Positions 1 through 9,495 of a DNA stretch of 50,353 nt are shown piece after piece. The notes under the pieces were generated by a model. It had not been told where the DNA came from and made no database searches. It saw only the letters and a program-made list of their open reading frames with translations. Source of the DNA: an uncultured Neisseriaceae bacterium (GTDB lineage: Bacteria > Pseudomonadota > Gammaproteobacteria > Burkholderiales > Neisseriaceae); assembly GCA_945267035.1 (NCBI GenBank), contig CALYOS010000015.1, positions 1-50,353 of the forward strand, given 5' to 3'. The first letter of the stretch is position 1, and every line of letters begins with the position of its first letter. The position numbers and the translations under genes were made by a program.

Positions 1-70
1 TAAATCTTTGCTTCCCAGTATATATTAAAAAAACTTAAGATTTATTTCTAAAAAATATCAGGAATAGTTT

Positions 71-661
71 ATGGAAAATCGTACATTTGAATTTCGCTGT
101 TTTACTCGGCGCTCATTTATAAGTTTAATGATACTCATTTGTTACTTTGGTTTTAGTCCTTGGTTGTCTCACGTATTTATTTTTCTCTGATGCGATCATG
201 TCGATGATTCCCAACCGATACTTTGAGGTCAATTTTATTGTTGAAATGCTTGTTCCGGAATTATTTCTATCTTTCTGTTTGCTATATGTATTGCTCGCTT
301 GTTCCGTAAAAAAATGACGATTAATGTCAATTCATATTCGATTAATATTGATGACCATAAAAAATTGAATCAAACGTTTCAATGGTCAGCATTACAAACA
401 GTAATATTGTTTGAAAGTACCGTAGTGCTATATCACACGATTATTTTGGAGTTTGACAATAAGCTTATTAATATGATGGTGGCAAAAAGTATATATTTAT
501 CCAAAAAAGATATTGATCAATTTCTTCAATTGATATTTTTAATAACAGTACCGGGAGCGTATTTGCTAGTGAGTTCATCAATATATTTTTTTTATTCAAC
601 CCAAAATTCAATATTTTTATTTATTTCTTTTGCTACTTTATATTCTAAATCTTGGTCATAA
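71..661 (+). pseudogene. Frameshifted small membrane protein, possibly an immunity protein
   Basis: An ATG at 71 has an AGGA ribosome site 8 nt upstream and opens a hydrophobic reading frame that stops at 188-190. The same protein style continues in the next frame from about 160 to 317 (PNRYFEVNFIVEML and following hydrophobic residues), then returns to the first frame from about 299 to 661. The two shifts are compensating and lie near a T5 run (about 176-185) and an A7 run (308-314). Stitched together, the product is about 180-195 residues with four likely membrane segments. Its natural 3' end seems lost, because the last codons run antisense into the next gene. I do not recognise the family. 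Position beside a SUKH-like gene makes an immunity role possible, but that is inference. Homopolymer sequencing error or phase variation are alternatives to decay. Confidence 0.45.
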
Positions 662-1146
662 TCTAAATAACCGTCTTGATCAAGAAAATAGACGTTTTGC
701 TTGTAATTTTCATTTAATGTTTCTAAAAACTTATTTGCATCATCATGAATTAAATAAATTTGGGGATCATCATGATATATTAAATAAATCTTATTTAAGT
801 CTTTATCCATTGCTATGAAATCAGAAGAATAATTTCTAACGATAGGATAAAAAATTCCTTTTGTTTCAAAGTACTTAGTTATTTTATTCAAATCAAGATA
901 ATTTTGATGGTACTCTAAAATATGTATTAATAAAAAACCAGGTACAAAATCCATAAATATTTGGTTATTAATTTCATATTTAGTTCCTGATATTCTACTA
1001 TAGATTATTTTAAATAATTCAGGGATTTCATTCATAACTTCTTTTAATTTAACTTCCCAATTATTATATATGGGGAGCAAACTTGTGTAATAACCGCTTC
1101 TTAACTTATCTGATTGTTGTAAGTACAATATAAATTGTTGTTCCAT
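592..1146 (-). CDS. SUKH/SMI1-KNR4-like immunity protein
   Basis: The protein has 184 residues, is acidic, very AT-rich in codon use, and has no signal peptide or membrane segment. The central part (about residues 95-140) has the SUKH-superfamily look: a Tyr/Ser-Asp-Phe stretch, then FIAMDKD, then a Lys-Ile-Tyr-Leu-Ile strand and a HDDPQIYLI turn. Members of that superfamily are cytoplasmic proteins that neutralise polymorphic toxins. Four nucleotides upstream lies the stop codon of a toxin-like C-terminal fragment, the arrangement expected for a toxin/immunity pair. No good ribosome site precedes the ATG, so translation may be coupled to the upstream gene. I infer an orphan immunity gene kept after its toxin was lost. 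The SUKH call rests on pattern, not a search. Confidence 0.5.
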   Translation of the reverse strand: MEQQFILYLQQSDKLRSGYYTSLLPIYNNWEVKLKEVMNEIPELFKIIYSRISGTKYEINNQIFMDFVPGFLLIHILEYHQNYLDLNKITKYFETKGIFYPIVRNYSSDFIAMDKDLNKIYLIYHDDPQIYLIHDDANKFLETLNENYKQNVYFLDQDGYLDYDQDLEYKVAKEINKNIEFWVE

Positions 1147-1150
1147 AATT

Positions 1151-1266
1151 TTATTCTATTAATTCAATGTCAAAAATATCGCCAGGTTTAATATCATTTT
1201 CTCTATAAAAATTTCCTAAATCCCTTCCAGCTGCTTGATTTTCTGCTATGTCGAGGAACAAATTCT
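1151..1266 (-). pseudogene. C-terminal remnant of a probable polymorphic toxin
   Basis: On the minus strand an open frame of about 36 codons runs from about 1263 to a TAA at 1151-1153 and reads FLDIAENQAAGRDLGNF, then YRENDIKPGDIFDIELIE. It is preceded by an in-frame stop, so no start codon can serve it. The compact shape (amphipathic helix, turn, final beta strands) resembles the tail of a secreted toxin domain. Its stop lies 4 nt before the SUKH-like gene. The toxin family cannot be named from this stub. The upstream part has been replaced by unrelated plus-strand DNA at about 1245-1265. Confidence 0.4.
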
Positions 1267-1397
1267 AAAGCCTGATTTTACATTATTCTCATCGGAAACA
1301 ACTTTATCAACTAAACTTATCCAAGAACTAACAAAAGCATTAACAAATACAAATTATGATCATGGAGAATACCGTTATTTATATGTTAGAAAGTAAC
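1245..1397 (+). pseudogene. C-terminal fragment of an unrecognised protein
   Basis: An open plus-strand frame without a credible start runs through the codons for VEEQILKPDF, LIQELTKALT and GEYRYLYVRK to a TAA at about 1395-1397. It abuts the broken end of the toxin remnant on the other strand, so about 1245-1265 looks like a recombination junction. A terminator hairpin follows at 1431. Hydrophilic and AT-rich. I do not recognise it. It could be the end of another immunity protein. Confidence 0.35.
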
Positions 1398-1430
1398 TCA
1401 TGCGCATTTATTGTTTATAAATTACTGATA

Positions 1431-1471
1431 AAACAATGGCCATTTAAATATATAAATAGCCATTGTTTTTT
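1431..1471 (+). terminator. Rho-independent terminator, probably bidirectional
   Basis: Arms AAACAATGGC (1431-1440) and GCCATTGTTT (1459-1468) form a perfect 10-bp stem, extended by an AT-rich inner stem and followed by T residues. It closes the plus-strand fragment ending at 1397. Read the other way it follows the decayed bamD-like fragment only imperfectly. Confidence 0.7.
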
Positions 1472-1490
1472 AGATCTAAACTACAATAAA

Positions 1491-1790
1491 TTAACCACCA
1501 TTAAATATACTTAAGAAGCGAGAAAAGTAAGATTTGTTCTCTTCAACTGGCATATTTTCAAGATTAGCTTGTATGAGTTTATCGACTTTTTGGCTTTCGT
1601 CAGTCAAACCTAATTCATTATAAGCATTACGCAATAACGATAATGCTGTTTTTGTTGAATCAGTATCTGGAAATAACGCTCACATTTGAATGACTCGATT
1701 AACCACGGCAACATAGACGCCACGGTTAGTATAATATTGTGCCGCTTTTTAACTCATAGCGAGCGATACGGTTCTTTAGATATACAATTT
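1491..1790 (-). pseudogene. Decayed bamD-like fragment (outer-membrane assembly lipoprotein, C-terminal part)
   Basis: Minus-strand translation gives VYLKNRIARYEL, a one-base shift, AAQYYTNRGVYVAVVNRV, an in-frame TGA (about 1680), then ALFPDTDSTKTALSLLRNAY and a C-terminal tail ending at TAA 1491-1493. This is the last tetratricopeptide-like part of BamD, the periplasmic-facing lipoprotein of the BAM complex. From memory of the E. coli protein (LKDRLAKYEY, YYTERGAWVAVVNRV, DYPDTQATRDAL) the fragment is closer to the gammaproteobacterial form than to neisserial ComL/BamD. With a stop, a frameshift and no 5' half it cannot be functional. The working bamD must be elsewhere. Confidence 0.65.
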
Positions 1791-2056
1791 TTTTGCATAT
1801 GTATAGTAATTCGACGGAAACCAAGCAAAGATTGAAATAGCACACGAGTCAACCTACAGGGACATTTTTTAGATTGATCAGTTAGCAGGTTATTTTTATC
1901 TATAAAAAAGAATAAAGATCAGTGTTCGCCCATCCCGACAAAAGCAAACCCATGGTTGAGGGAAATGCTTATAACAATACTGCTCATATAATCAACTCCG
2001 TTGTCTTAAGTGAACTTAATCAGCTAAAAGGTGGGGTTTGTTGGTTTAACTTTAAG
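1791..2056. other. Intergenic stretch without a supported gene
   Basis: AT-rich DNA between the bamD-like scrap and corA. It holds one 22-codon minus-strand frame (1919-1987) with a GGAG about 8 nt upstream, but no recognisable product. No terminator for corA is visible. Confidence 0.4.
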
Positions 2057-3133
2057 TTATAACCAATGACGCCGATAAAAATAGAGCAATAAACTCACGA
2101 TAATGGTGACCATTAGAGCCAAAACAACATAATAGCTATAATGCCAATGCAGTTCCGGCATATTATCAAAATTCATCCCATATATACCGGTGAGAACATT
2201 CAAAGGCATGACGATAATAGTAAAAACGGTCAACATGCGCATCTGTTCATTCAGATGATTAGATTGATAAGATAAATGTATATCCATCATGCCCATAACA
2301 GTATCCCGAGCACTGTCTAAAGTTTCCATTAGCTGCTGCGCATGATCATAAACATCCATTAAATAAACATGAATTTTTTTGCGAAATAGTTCAAATTCAT
2401 TGTGCACAATGCGTCCAATAATATCTTTTATTGAGGTCAGTGTGCGATGCAGACTCATGGCATCATGTTTCAGTTGATGAATGGCAATAAGTAGATTTTT
2501 ATTGTTATCACTAAACAAACGTTTATCCAATCCTTCTACCCGATTATTAAATTCTTCTACGGTGACAAAATAGTCATCAATAATTCGATCTAATAAAGAG
2601 TAAGCGAGAAAATCAGTGCCTTTTTGAAAAATATCGGACTGATTGCGACTGATGTATTTACGGATAACATGAAATAATCCGAGGGGTTGAAACTGAAACG
2701 TTATAATATAATTCTTGCCAAATATCAGATATACCTGATTGTATTGCAGTTTTTGCTTTTTATAGGTAAATACACGGGTAGCCAGAAATAAATAATGCCC
2801 ATAATCTTCAATCTTTGGACGTTGTTTACGATTGAGCATGTCTTCCAACACCAATTCATGCAGATTAAATCCCTGCAATAATTGATGTAATTGCTCGTTA
2901 TCAGTAATACCAATCAAATGTATCCACGTTATACTATCTTCGGTTGGTGTAGGAATATTGCCGCTGTGAATATCTTGATCGGTATAGGTATGGTTTATAA
3001 GCTGATTAGCACGGATTTGAATGACATTGAGGGACTTGGTAGGCATATTGCTGATATTGCTGCGATGCACCAAACTGGGCAAGTTGTGAGTCTGAACAAG
3101 TTTGTCACTGGAAACATGCGCCTCTACCGTCAT
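2057..3133 (-). CDS. corA: CorA-type magnesium/cobalt channel
   Basis: The protein has 358 residues, close to the family size. The N-terminal two thirds form the cytoplasmic alpha/beta funnel with the long helix near residues 190-300. Two C-terminal membrane segments follow (about 300-320 and 332-352), with the selectivity motif YGMNF after the first (GMN at 319-321). It forms a pentameric inner-membrane channel for Mg2+ (also Co2+, Ni2+) uptake. The ATG is preceded by GAAGG at 6 nt. It lies 21 nt downstream of ppx on the same strand, so the two are probably cotranscribed. That would link polyphosphate breakdown, which releases bound Mg2+, with Mg2+ transport, but the link is inference. The basic C-terminus (YRRHWL) is typical. 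Confidence 0.93.
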   Translation of the reverse strand: MTVEAHVSSDKLVQTHNLPSLVHRSNISNMPTKSLNVIQIRANQLINHTYTDQDIHSGNIPTPTEDSITWIHLIGITDNEQLHQLLQGFNLHELVLEDMLNRKQRPKIEDYGHYLFLATRVFTYKKQKLQYNQVYLIFGKNYIITFQFQPLGLFHVIRKYISRNQSDIFQKGTDFLAYSLLDRIIDDYFVTVEEFNNRVEGLDKRLFSDNNKNLLIAIHQLKHDAMSLHRTLTSIKDIIGRIVHNEFELFRKKIHVYLMDVYDHAQQLMETLDSARDTVMGMMDIHLSYQSNHLNEQMRMLTVFTIIVMPLNVLTGIYGMNFDNMPELHWHYSYYVVLALMVTIIVSLLLYFYRRHWL

Positions 3134-3154
3134 AAAAAACCTTCTTAATTGGAT

Positions 3155-4654
3155 TCAAATTACCTGCAATTCAAGATGTAATCCAATTTTCTTCCATAAA
3201 ACAGATTCTTGCAATAAGGCACTGGCCGTCAACGGGTTATTAATTAGCCAGTTTTCCTCTAATGTAATCATTAATTGTTTACGTGTTTTTTGGTAGGTGA
3301 TCTTACAGTGATGCAAGGGAATAGCCATATCCTGTCTGGCTCGACAGAATAAAGTGGCCAATCGTAGCGCCAGTATGGCAAGCCACAAAATCTCCTGATT
3401 GGTATATTCTGCAATTTTTCGTAAATCTCCGCGCTGTCCTAAGACTAATGTTGCCAAAATATGCTGTTCCTTGCGAGAAAAGCCAGGCATATCTGCTTGT
3501 TCTAATATATAGGCTGCATGTTTATGATAACCAGTATGAGAAATGTCCAGTCCAATTTCATGCAGTTGTGCTGCCCAGCAAAGTAGTTGGTGCCACTGAT
3601 CCAGATGGTTAACTTCCATCTCGGTGGTTAGCTGATCAAATATACTTTCAGCCAGAGTTTCAACGCGTTGTGCCTGCATTTTATCGGCATGATAGCGGTT
3701 TTGAAAATCAATAATTGTTTGGATACGCAAGTCGTTGCCTAATTGACGACCGAGCATGTCGTAAAACACTCCGTCACGCAAAGCCGCATCGGTAACAGTC
3801 ATTTCTTGAATATTGAGTTCTGCAAAGGCGGCCATCATGACCGCTAGTCCTCCTGGAAACACGTCCATCCGATCGTTTTTCAGACCCTCTAGCCGTGCTT
3901 TTTTAATACTTCCTGCTGAAATGATCCGATTAGCCATAATTTGCATCTGTTCCAGTGTGATGGCATCAAGCGCAGCATTATCAGCAGAAATAACATCGCG
4001 AATAGATCGAGCCGATCCAGAAGTGCCAATAGCACTTTTCCATCCAATACTCTTGAGTTCTTGGCTGATTCTCTGGATTTCTGCACGAGCAGCATTGATT
4101 GCTGCCTGAAAATTTTTATGACTAATTTTGCCGCGTGGAAAAAACCGCATGCTATATGAGACACAGCCTAGATTGAGGCTTTCGGTGATTTCTGGTTGGA
4201 TGTCGTGCCCGATGACAAATTCGGTAGAGCCGCCACCAATATCGATGACCAGCATATTTTCTGATCTGGGGGGCAGTGTATGCACCACACCGGTGTAAAT
4301 TAATCGGGCTTCTTCGCGCCCAGCAATGATATCAATGGGAAAGCCCAGTTTTTCTTCAGCTTGCGGTAGAAATTGATCAATATTTTTAGCAACCCGAAAA
4401 GTATTGGTGGCTACCGCTCTCACTTGCTGGGGAGAAAATCCTCGCAGTCTTTCTCCAAATCTGGCTAAACAGTTTAAAGCTCGTTGCTGTGAGTCTTCAT
4501 CCAGAATTTTGTGCTCGTCCAAACCCGCAGCCAAGCGAACCATCTCTTTAATGGAATCTACAACCTGCAATGAACCATTTTGAACATGGCATATTTGCAA
4601 ACGAAAACTATTAGATCCCAGATCTACCGAAGCAAGCATATCTTGAGCAGTCAT
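3155..4654 (-). CDS. ppx: Exopolyphosphatase (Ppx/GppA family)
   Basis: Length 499 residues, matching Ppx (about 510) and GppA. The ASKHA fold is shown by DLGSNSFRLQI near the N-terminus (first phosphate loop, residues 11-21) and DIGGGSTEFVIG (about 138-149, second phosphate loop). The C-terminal part carries an HD-like helical domain (WAAQLHEIGLDISH). It removes terminal phosphates from polyphosphate and may also hydrolyse pppGpp to ppGpp. The window also contains spoT and ppk2. It is the first gene of a probable ppx-corA operon. Ppx and GppA cannot be separated with certainty by eye. Confidence 0.92.
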   Translation of the reverse strand: MTAQDMLASVDLGSNSFRLQICHVQNGSLQVVDSIKEMVRLAAGLDEHKILDEDSQQRALNCLARFGERLRGFSPQQVRAVATNTFRVAKNIDQFLPQAEEKLGFPIDIIAGREEARLIYTGVVHTLPPRSENMLVIDIGGGSTEFVIGHDIQPEITESLNLGCVSYSMRFFPRGKISHKNFQAAINAARAEIQRISQELKSIGWKSAIGTSGSARSIRDVISADNAALDAITLEQMQIMANRIISAGSIKKARLEGLKNDRMDVFPGGLAVMMAAFAELNIQEMTVTDAALRDGVFYDMLGRQLGNDLRIQTIIDFQNRYHADKMQAQRVETLAESIFDQLTTEMEVNHLDQWHQLLCWAAQLHEIGLDISHTGYHKHAAYILEQADMPGFSRKEQHILATLVLGQRGDLRKIAEYTNQEILWLAILALRLATLFCRARQDMAIPLHHCKITYQKTRKQLMITLEENWLINNPLTASALLQESVLWKKIGLHLELQVI

Positions 4655-4684
4655 AACTGAATAATTTAAAACCGAGGAATGCCA

Positions 4685-4714
4685 ATCTTACCTTATCCTG
4701 CTCATTTCTACCAA
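4685..4714 (-). promoter_or_regulatory. Possible sigma-70 promoter for ppx-corA
   Basis: On the minus strand TTGGTA (4709-4714) is separated by 18 nt from TAAGAT (4685-4690), which would start RNA about 24 nt before the ppx ATG. Spacing is acceptable and the -35 box is weak. Confidence 0.35.
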
Positions 4715-4774
4715 GAAGAGCTGACTACACTAGTTAAGCTTCTCAATTTTAAGTTGAAAAAGGGAAAAATAAAT

Positions 4775-4806
4775 AAAAACGCTAAGCAAGAATGCTTAGC
4801 GTTTAA
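4775..4806 (-). terminator. Terminator of the tRNA gene
   Basis: Stem AAACGCTAAGC (4777-4787) pairs with GCTTAGCGTTT (4794-4804) around a 6-nt loop. On the minus strand a T-rich run follows. It lies directly after the tRNA 3' end. Confidence 0.85.
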
Positions 4807-4809
4807 AAT

Positions 4810-4885
<76 letters not shown>

Positions 4886-4936
4886 GTGAAGTGCGCTATT
4901 TTAACCATCTCTTGCCTTCATTGCAAGAATATTAAT

Positions 4937-4970
4937 AAAAAATCATCCGCATTGAGCGGATGATTTTGCT
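4937..4970 (-). terminator. Terminator of rpoD (end of the rpsU operon)
   Basis: Arms AAAATCATCCGC (4939-4950) and GCGGATGATTTT (4956-4967) form a perfect 12-bp stem with a 5-nt loop. On the minus strand a T run follows, 20-50 nt after the rpoD stop codon. Confidence 0.88.
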
Positions 4971-4989
4971 TTTAAACTAAAAAATACCC

Positions 4990-6948
4990 TTACTGCTTAT
5001 TTTCATCGCTATCCAGGAAGCTCTTCAAGCGATCAGAACGTGTAGGGTGGCGTAATTTACGTAATGCTTTAGCTTCAATTTGGCGTATACGTTCACGTGT
5101 GACATCAAATTGTTTGCCAACTTCCTCTAAGGTATGATCCGTGTTCATATCGATACCAAAACGCATACGCAATACTTTTGCTTCACGTGGCGTTAAGCTT
5201 TCCAGTACATCTTTGGTGACTTCGCGCAGGCTGGAATACATGGCTGCGTCAGCAGGCGCTACATTGTTAGCGTCTTCAATAAAATCGCCCAGATGGGAAT
5301 CATCATCATCACCAATCGGCGTTTCCATTGAAATCGGTTCTTTGGCGATTTTCATGATTTTGCGGATTTTATCTTCCGGCATTTCCATTAATTCAGCCAA
5401 TTTAGCTGAATCAGCTTCTTCACCATTTTCTTGCAAGTATTGGCGTGAAATACGATTCATTTTGTTGATGGTTTCAATCATATGAACCGGAATACGAATG
5501 GTACGCGCCTGATCCGCAATAGAGCGGGTGATAGCCTGTCGGATCCACCAAGTAGCATAGGTAGAAAATTTGTAGCCGCGACGGTATTCAAATTTATCTA
5601 CTGCTTTCATCAGACCAATATTACCTTCCTGAATCAGGTCTAAGAATTGTAGTCCACGGTTGGTGTATTTTTTGGCAATCGAAATCACCAAACGCAAGTT
5701 TGCCTGAATCATTTCCTGCTTGGCCGCTGCGGTTTCCTGCTCGCTTTTGACCATGTTTTTGTTGATCTGTTTCAGCTCATCCAGCGATATCTGCACCGCC
5801 TTTTCTAAATCAGCCAACTGCGTTTGCTTTTCAATAATGGCATATTGGAATCGACGCAAAGCTTCGTTCCACACGCGATTTAAGTTAAGCTCTTCGTTGA
5901 CCCATTCCAAATCGGTAAGACGACCGCTGAAACTATTGATAAAGTATTCCCGATCCATATGAACACGATTTAACGCGATATCGCGAATTTCACGTTCCAA
6001 CACCCGGATCTGATTCACTCGGCTGCGCAGGCTATCGCATAAACTTTCAATTTGACGTGTGGCGAAACGTACCTGCAATAGCTGCTCGGCAATTTCATTT
6101 TGCAATTTAAGATATTGGGCATCACTGCTGCCGTTAGCTTGTAAAGCAACCACCATTTCGTCATAGAGTTTCTGAATGTTGGCGAAATGTTCTAAGGTTT
6201 TCTGACGCAGTTCTTCCAGATTAGCCGAGGCTGCTAAAGCAGCATTTTCTTCATCATCGTCGGCATCATCTTCATCCAGATCATCTTCACTATCGCTGGT
6301 GTCTACGCTTACTTCTTCGTCCGCTTTTCCTAATCCGAGACCCAGCTCATCCAGAAGTTCTTCATGCGGGTCGACGATGGCTTCAACGACTTCATCAACT
6401 TTGATTTCATCATTACGTACGGCATCGATCAGAGCCAAAATTTCGGCAACAGACCCTGGACAAGCAGAAATAGCCTGAATCATATTGCGTAAAGCGTTTT
6501 CAATTTTTTTCGCAATGATAATTTCGTCTTCGCGTGTTAACAGGTCTACCTGACCCATTTCTCGCATATACATGCGCACTGGATCAGTTGTACGACCAAA
6601 TTCATTGTCCGCATTAGACAAAGCCGCCTCAGCTTCAGCCACCGCATCATCATCGGTCATGTTGGCGGTATTGTCGCCCATCAACAGACTTTCTGCATCT
6701 GGTGCTTCTTCAGTAACTTGGATACCCAGGCCTGAAATCATGGAAACGATGTTATCGATCTGATCCGCATCTGACATTTCGTCGGGTAATGCATCGTTGA
6801 TTTCAGCATAAGTAATGTAACCACGTTCTTTACCCTGAATAATCAGCTGGCGCAGGCGTGCACGTTGCTCTTCTACTGTAAGCGGACGAGTATCATCCTG
6901 CTCAGGATTGGTAGTCATCGTGGTTTTTTTTAAGGGTTGGTTTGCCAT
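4990..6948 (-). CDS. rpoD: RNA polymerase primary sigma factor (sigma-70)
   Basis: Length 652 residues. In order: region 1.1 (residues 23-100), region 1.2 starting at [20 protein letters not shown], a non-conserved region with an acidic stretch rich in Asp/Glu (about 210-235), region 2 with [20 protein letters not shown] and [14 protein letters not shown] (-10 recognition and melting), region 3, and region 4 with the helix-turn-helix [20 protein letters not shown] (-35 recognition). It directs RNA polymerase to housekeeping promoters. It is the last gene of the rpsU-yqeY-dnaG-rpoD operon, 56 nt after dnaG, and ends in a strong terminator. Confidence 0.98.
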   Translation of the reverse strand: MANQPLKKTTMTTNPEQDDTRPLTVEEQRARLRQLIIQGKERGYITYAEINDALPDEMSDADQIDNIVSMISGLGIQVTEEAPDAESLLMGDNTANMTDDDAVAEAEAALSNADNEFGRTTDPVRMYMREMGQVDLLTREDEIIIAKKIENALRNMIQAISACPGSVAEILALIDAVRNDEIKVDEVVEAIVDPHEELLDELGLGLGKADEEVSVDTSDSEDDLDEDDADDDEENAALAASANLEELRQKTLEHFANIQKLYDEMVVALQANGSSDAQYLKLQNEIAEQLLQVRFATRQIESLCDSLRSRVNQIRVLEREIRDIALNRVHMDREYFINSFSGRLTDLEWVNEELNLNRVWNEALRRFQYAIIEKQTQLADLEKAVQISLDELKQINKNMVKSEQETAAAKQEMIQANLRLVISIAKKYTNRGLQFLDLIQEGNIGLMKAVDKFEYRRGYKFSTYATWWIRQAITRSIADQARTIRIPVHMIETINKMNRISRQYLQENGEEADSAKLAELMEMPEDKIRKIMKIAKEPISMETPIGDDDDSHLGDFIEDANNVAPADAAMYSSLREVTKDVLESLTPREAKVLRMRFGIDMNTDHTLEEVGKQFDVTRERIRQIEAKALRKLRHPTRSDRLKSFLDSDENKQ

Positions 6949-7004
6949 ATTACACTCGGTATATTGGTCACAGTCAGACTGTGGTAATCGGTTATGAAAG
7001 CTCT

Positions 7005-8795
7005 CTAAAGTTGGTTAGATAGCGGTTTGGATGGACTTAACAGCAGCAATAACAGTTGTTTTTCGTCGGCGCTTAAAAGACCATGTTGGAGTTTGCGCTT
7101 CAACGCATCAATCTGCTGTGATTTAAGACTATCCAATAATTTTTGCATGCCTTGTTTAAAGGTTTCACAGTCATCCTCATTTCCTGCTTGCATGCTTTCT
7201 GCACTATTCAGGTAATCATGAATAATTTGTTGGATAACTGGTTCAAACTCGGTATTTCGCATCAGTTCCAATACGGCTCCCACATTTAATGGGATCACCG
7301 AGGCTTGTATGCGTTCAGCCAGCGCGGCGAGGCATGCGTATTCGCCATGCAGGTCTAAGTAATCTGGTATATCTATATATACGGCCCATTGCGGATTTAT
7401 CAATAGGGCACGTATTTGCTTTTGCGCTAAAGACATCACTGGTGGCTGCCTAAAGGTATTTTGTGGCAGATGGTAGCTTTTGGCTTTAACTTTTTGCTGC
7501 TTAGGCTGCTCTTGTCCCAATAAATGAGCTAAATTATGCTCATCGATACCTACTTTCTGACTCAATTCCTGTCGCAATAGATAGGAAAGGGCAGGTGCCT
7601 TGATTTTACCTAGCAGCGGGCTGGCCGATTTTATCAGCTCAGCTTTTCCTTCCTGCGTAGATAAATCAATATGTTGAGTAAGTGTTTGCCACAAATAGAC
7701 TGATAAGGGCAAACTTTGATGTATCAAGGCATCCTCAAATACCTGGATACCATTTGTGCGAACAAAGCTATCAGGATCGTGCTCAGGCGGTAAGAATAAA
7801 AAATGTAAAATCTTGTCATCTTTTAATTGCGGTAGGGCATTTTCCAATGCCCGCCATGCGGCTTTTCTTCCAGCTGCATCGCCATCAAAGCAAAAATAGA
7901 TATGGTCGCTTTGGCGCATTAGCAAGCGTAGATGTTCAGCGGTAGTAGCCGTACCCAGGGCGGCAACTGCATAGCCCAGCCCAAACTGAGCCAGAGCAAC
8001 AACATCCATATAGCCTTCTACCACAACTACACGTTGTGCTTCTCGGATGGCTGCTCGTGCCTCGTATAAACCGTAAAGATTATGGCCTTTATCAAATAAT
8101 TCGGTTTCAGGGGAGTTAAGATATTTAGGTTCACCTTTATCTAATACCCGCCCACCAAATCCAATAACCTGACCTTTACCATCGCGGATGGGAAACATAA
8201 TGCGGTCACGAAAACGATCGTAGTATTTTTCATCTTTGTTGATGATCATACCGGTTTTAACCAAAGCATTACTTGGATAGGGCTGAAACACTCTGGCTAA
8301 TGTCTGCCAATCATCGGGAGCATAACCTAATCCATAATGAGAGATAACTTCACTACTCAATCCGCGTTGTTGCAAATAATTTTGGGCGCGAGAAGATAAT
8401 TTTAATTGTTGCTGATAATAATCGGCTGCTGCGCTGGTGGTTGACTCAAGTGTCTGTTTTTGTTGTTTGTGGGCTTTGCGCGCTTCAGGGTTAACTTGAC
8501 CAGCTTGTTTAGGCACAGTCATACCAATGCGATCGGCCAGAAACTGTACTGCATCCTGAAAGCCTAATCCTTGGTATTCCATGATAAAGCCTATGGCTGA
8601 GCCATGGGCGCCACAGCCAAAGCAATGGTAAAACTGTTTCGTGGGGCTGACTGTAAAGGAAGCCGATTTTTCTTTATGAAACGGACAGCATGCCATGTAG
8701 TTTGCCCCGCTTTTTTTCAGCGGAACAAACTCTTCAATTATATCGACTACATCGACTTTATTGAGTAAGTCATCGATAAATTCATTAGGAATCAT
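7005..8795 (-). CDS. dnaG: DNA primase
   Basis: Length 596 residues, the usual size. The N-terminal CHC2-type zinc site is visible as CPFH (C37, H40) and CFGC (C58, C61). The catalytic TOPRIM domain follows with [13 protein letters not shown] (metal-binding Glu) and [13 protein letters not shown] (DGD). The C-terminal part (from about 450) would be the DnaB-binding helicase-interaction domain. It synthesises RNA primers at the replication fork. It lies in the macromolecular-synthesis operon between yqeY and rpoD, as in many proteobacteria. Confidence 0.98.
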   Translation of the reverse strand: MIPNEFIDDLLNKVDVVDIIEEFVPLKKSGANYMACCPFHKEKSASFTVSPTKQFYHCFGCGAHGSAIGFIMEYQGLGFQDAVQFLADRIGMTVPKQAGQVNPEARKAHKQQKQTLESTTSAAADYYQQQLKLSSRAQNYLQQRGLSSEVISHYGLGYAPDDWQTLARVFQPYPSNALVKTGMIINKDEKYYDRFRDRIMFPIRDGKGQVIGFGGRVLDKGEPKYLNSPETELFDKGHNLYGLYEARAAIREAQRVVVVEGYMDVVALAQFGLGYAVAALGTATTAEHLRLLMRQSDHIYFCFDGDAAGRKAAWRALENALPQLKDDKILHFLFLPPEHDPDSFVRTNGIQVFEDALIHQSLPLSVYLWQTLTQHIDLSTQEGKAELIKSASPLLGKIKAPALSYLLRQELSQKVGIDEHNLAHLLGQEQPKQQKVKAKSYHLPQNTFRQPPVMSLAQKQIRALLINPQWAVYIDIPDYLDLHGEYACLAALAERIQASVIPLNVGAVLELMRNTEFEPVIQQIIHDYLNSAESMQAGNEDDCETFKQGMQKLLDSLKSQQIDALKRKLQHGLLSADEKQLLLLLLSPSKPLSNQL

Positions 8796-8869
8796 GCTGA
8801 ATCGGTCCAGTACAGCTAAGTTAAGTCAGTAAAAAATTGGGCTTCAAAGATGGTATAGCGAACAAAAAT

Positions 8870-9313
8870 TTAAGCTAACATGTCTCTAATTTGTTTGCTA
8901 ACTTCACTCATATCGGCTTTACCGGCTAATTTATTTTTTAACAGACCCATTACTTTGCCCATATCACTTGCTTGGCTGGCGCCAGTAGCAGAAATGGCTG
9001 CAGTAATTTCTGCAGTAATTTCTTCAGCGCTGAGCATTTTAGGCAAATATTGTTGTAATAGATCGATTTCAGCTTGTTCTTTTTCCGCTAAGTCCTGTCG
9101 TCCCCCATCGGTAAACATGCGCACGGATTCTTTGCGTTGCTTAACCATTTTGCTGATGATTGCCGTCAGTCGAGTATCGTCTACATCGATTCGTTCATCC
9201 ACTTCGATTTGTTTTACTGCGGCCAAAGCCATCCGAATGGTGGATAAAGTGGCAGAGTCATGGTTACGAAGGGCGATTTTCATGTCATCTTGTAGTTTTT
9301 GCTTCAGGCTCAT
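8870..9313 (-). CDS. yqeY: GatB/YqeY domain protein
   Basis: About 148 residues, full length for the YqeY family, with the signature IRMALAAVKQIEVDERIDVD and a helical C-terminus (KVMGLLKNKLAGKADMSEV). The domain resembles the tRNA-binding tail of GatB, but its role in free-standing form is not settled. The frame can be read five codons further up (ATG at 9328). The AAGGA site lies 6 nt before the ATG at 9313, so I start there. It sits between rpsU and dnaG, an arrangement common outside the enterics. Confidence 0.9.
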   Translation of the reverse strand: MSLKQKLQDDMKIALRNHDSATLSTIRMALAAVKQIEVDERIDVDDTRLTAIISKMVKQRKESVRMFTDGGRQDLAEKEQAEIDLLQQYLPKMLSAEEITAEITAAISATGASQASDMGKVMGLLKNKLAGKADMSEVSKQIRDMLA

Positions 9314-9419
9314 CATTATTCCTTGCAAATAGAGTGAAATTTCAACTGAGACCCAGACTGGATGAATGGTAATAATGGCAGGTTAGGTCTGCTTTGAAGA
9401 AACGATAATCAGTAAAACG

Positions 9420-9450
9420 TAAAAACCGCAAGCACAAAGCCTGCGGTATT
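9420..9450 (-). terminator. Hairpin after rpsU (attenuating terminator)
   Basis: Arms ACCGCAAGC (9425-9433) and GCCTGCGGT (9439-9447) pair almost perfectly, and on the minus strand the stem is followed by TTTTTACG. It lies between rpsU and yqeY. It would let rpsU be transcribed in excess over dnaG and rpoD by partial termination, as known for the E. coli operon. Confidence 0.8.
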
Positions 9451-9495
9451 CGTTACCTGATAATTAATGCTTTTAAGTAAAATGAAAGCAGTTAA

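Noticed and set aside
1919-1987. 22-codon minus-strand frame with a GGAG site
   Set aside because: Only the ribosome site supports it. The peptide has no recognisable feature and the region is decayed.
3813-4109. Open frames antisense to ppx, and similar ones antisense to rpoD, dnaG, yqeY, ponA, proA and the MFS gene
   Set aside because: Their amino-acid composition is that of reversed codons of strongly recognised genes, and they have no ribosome sites.
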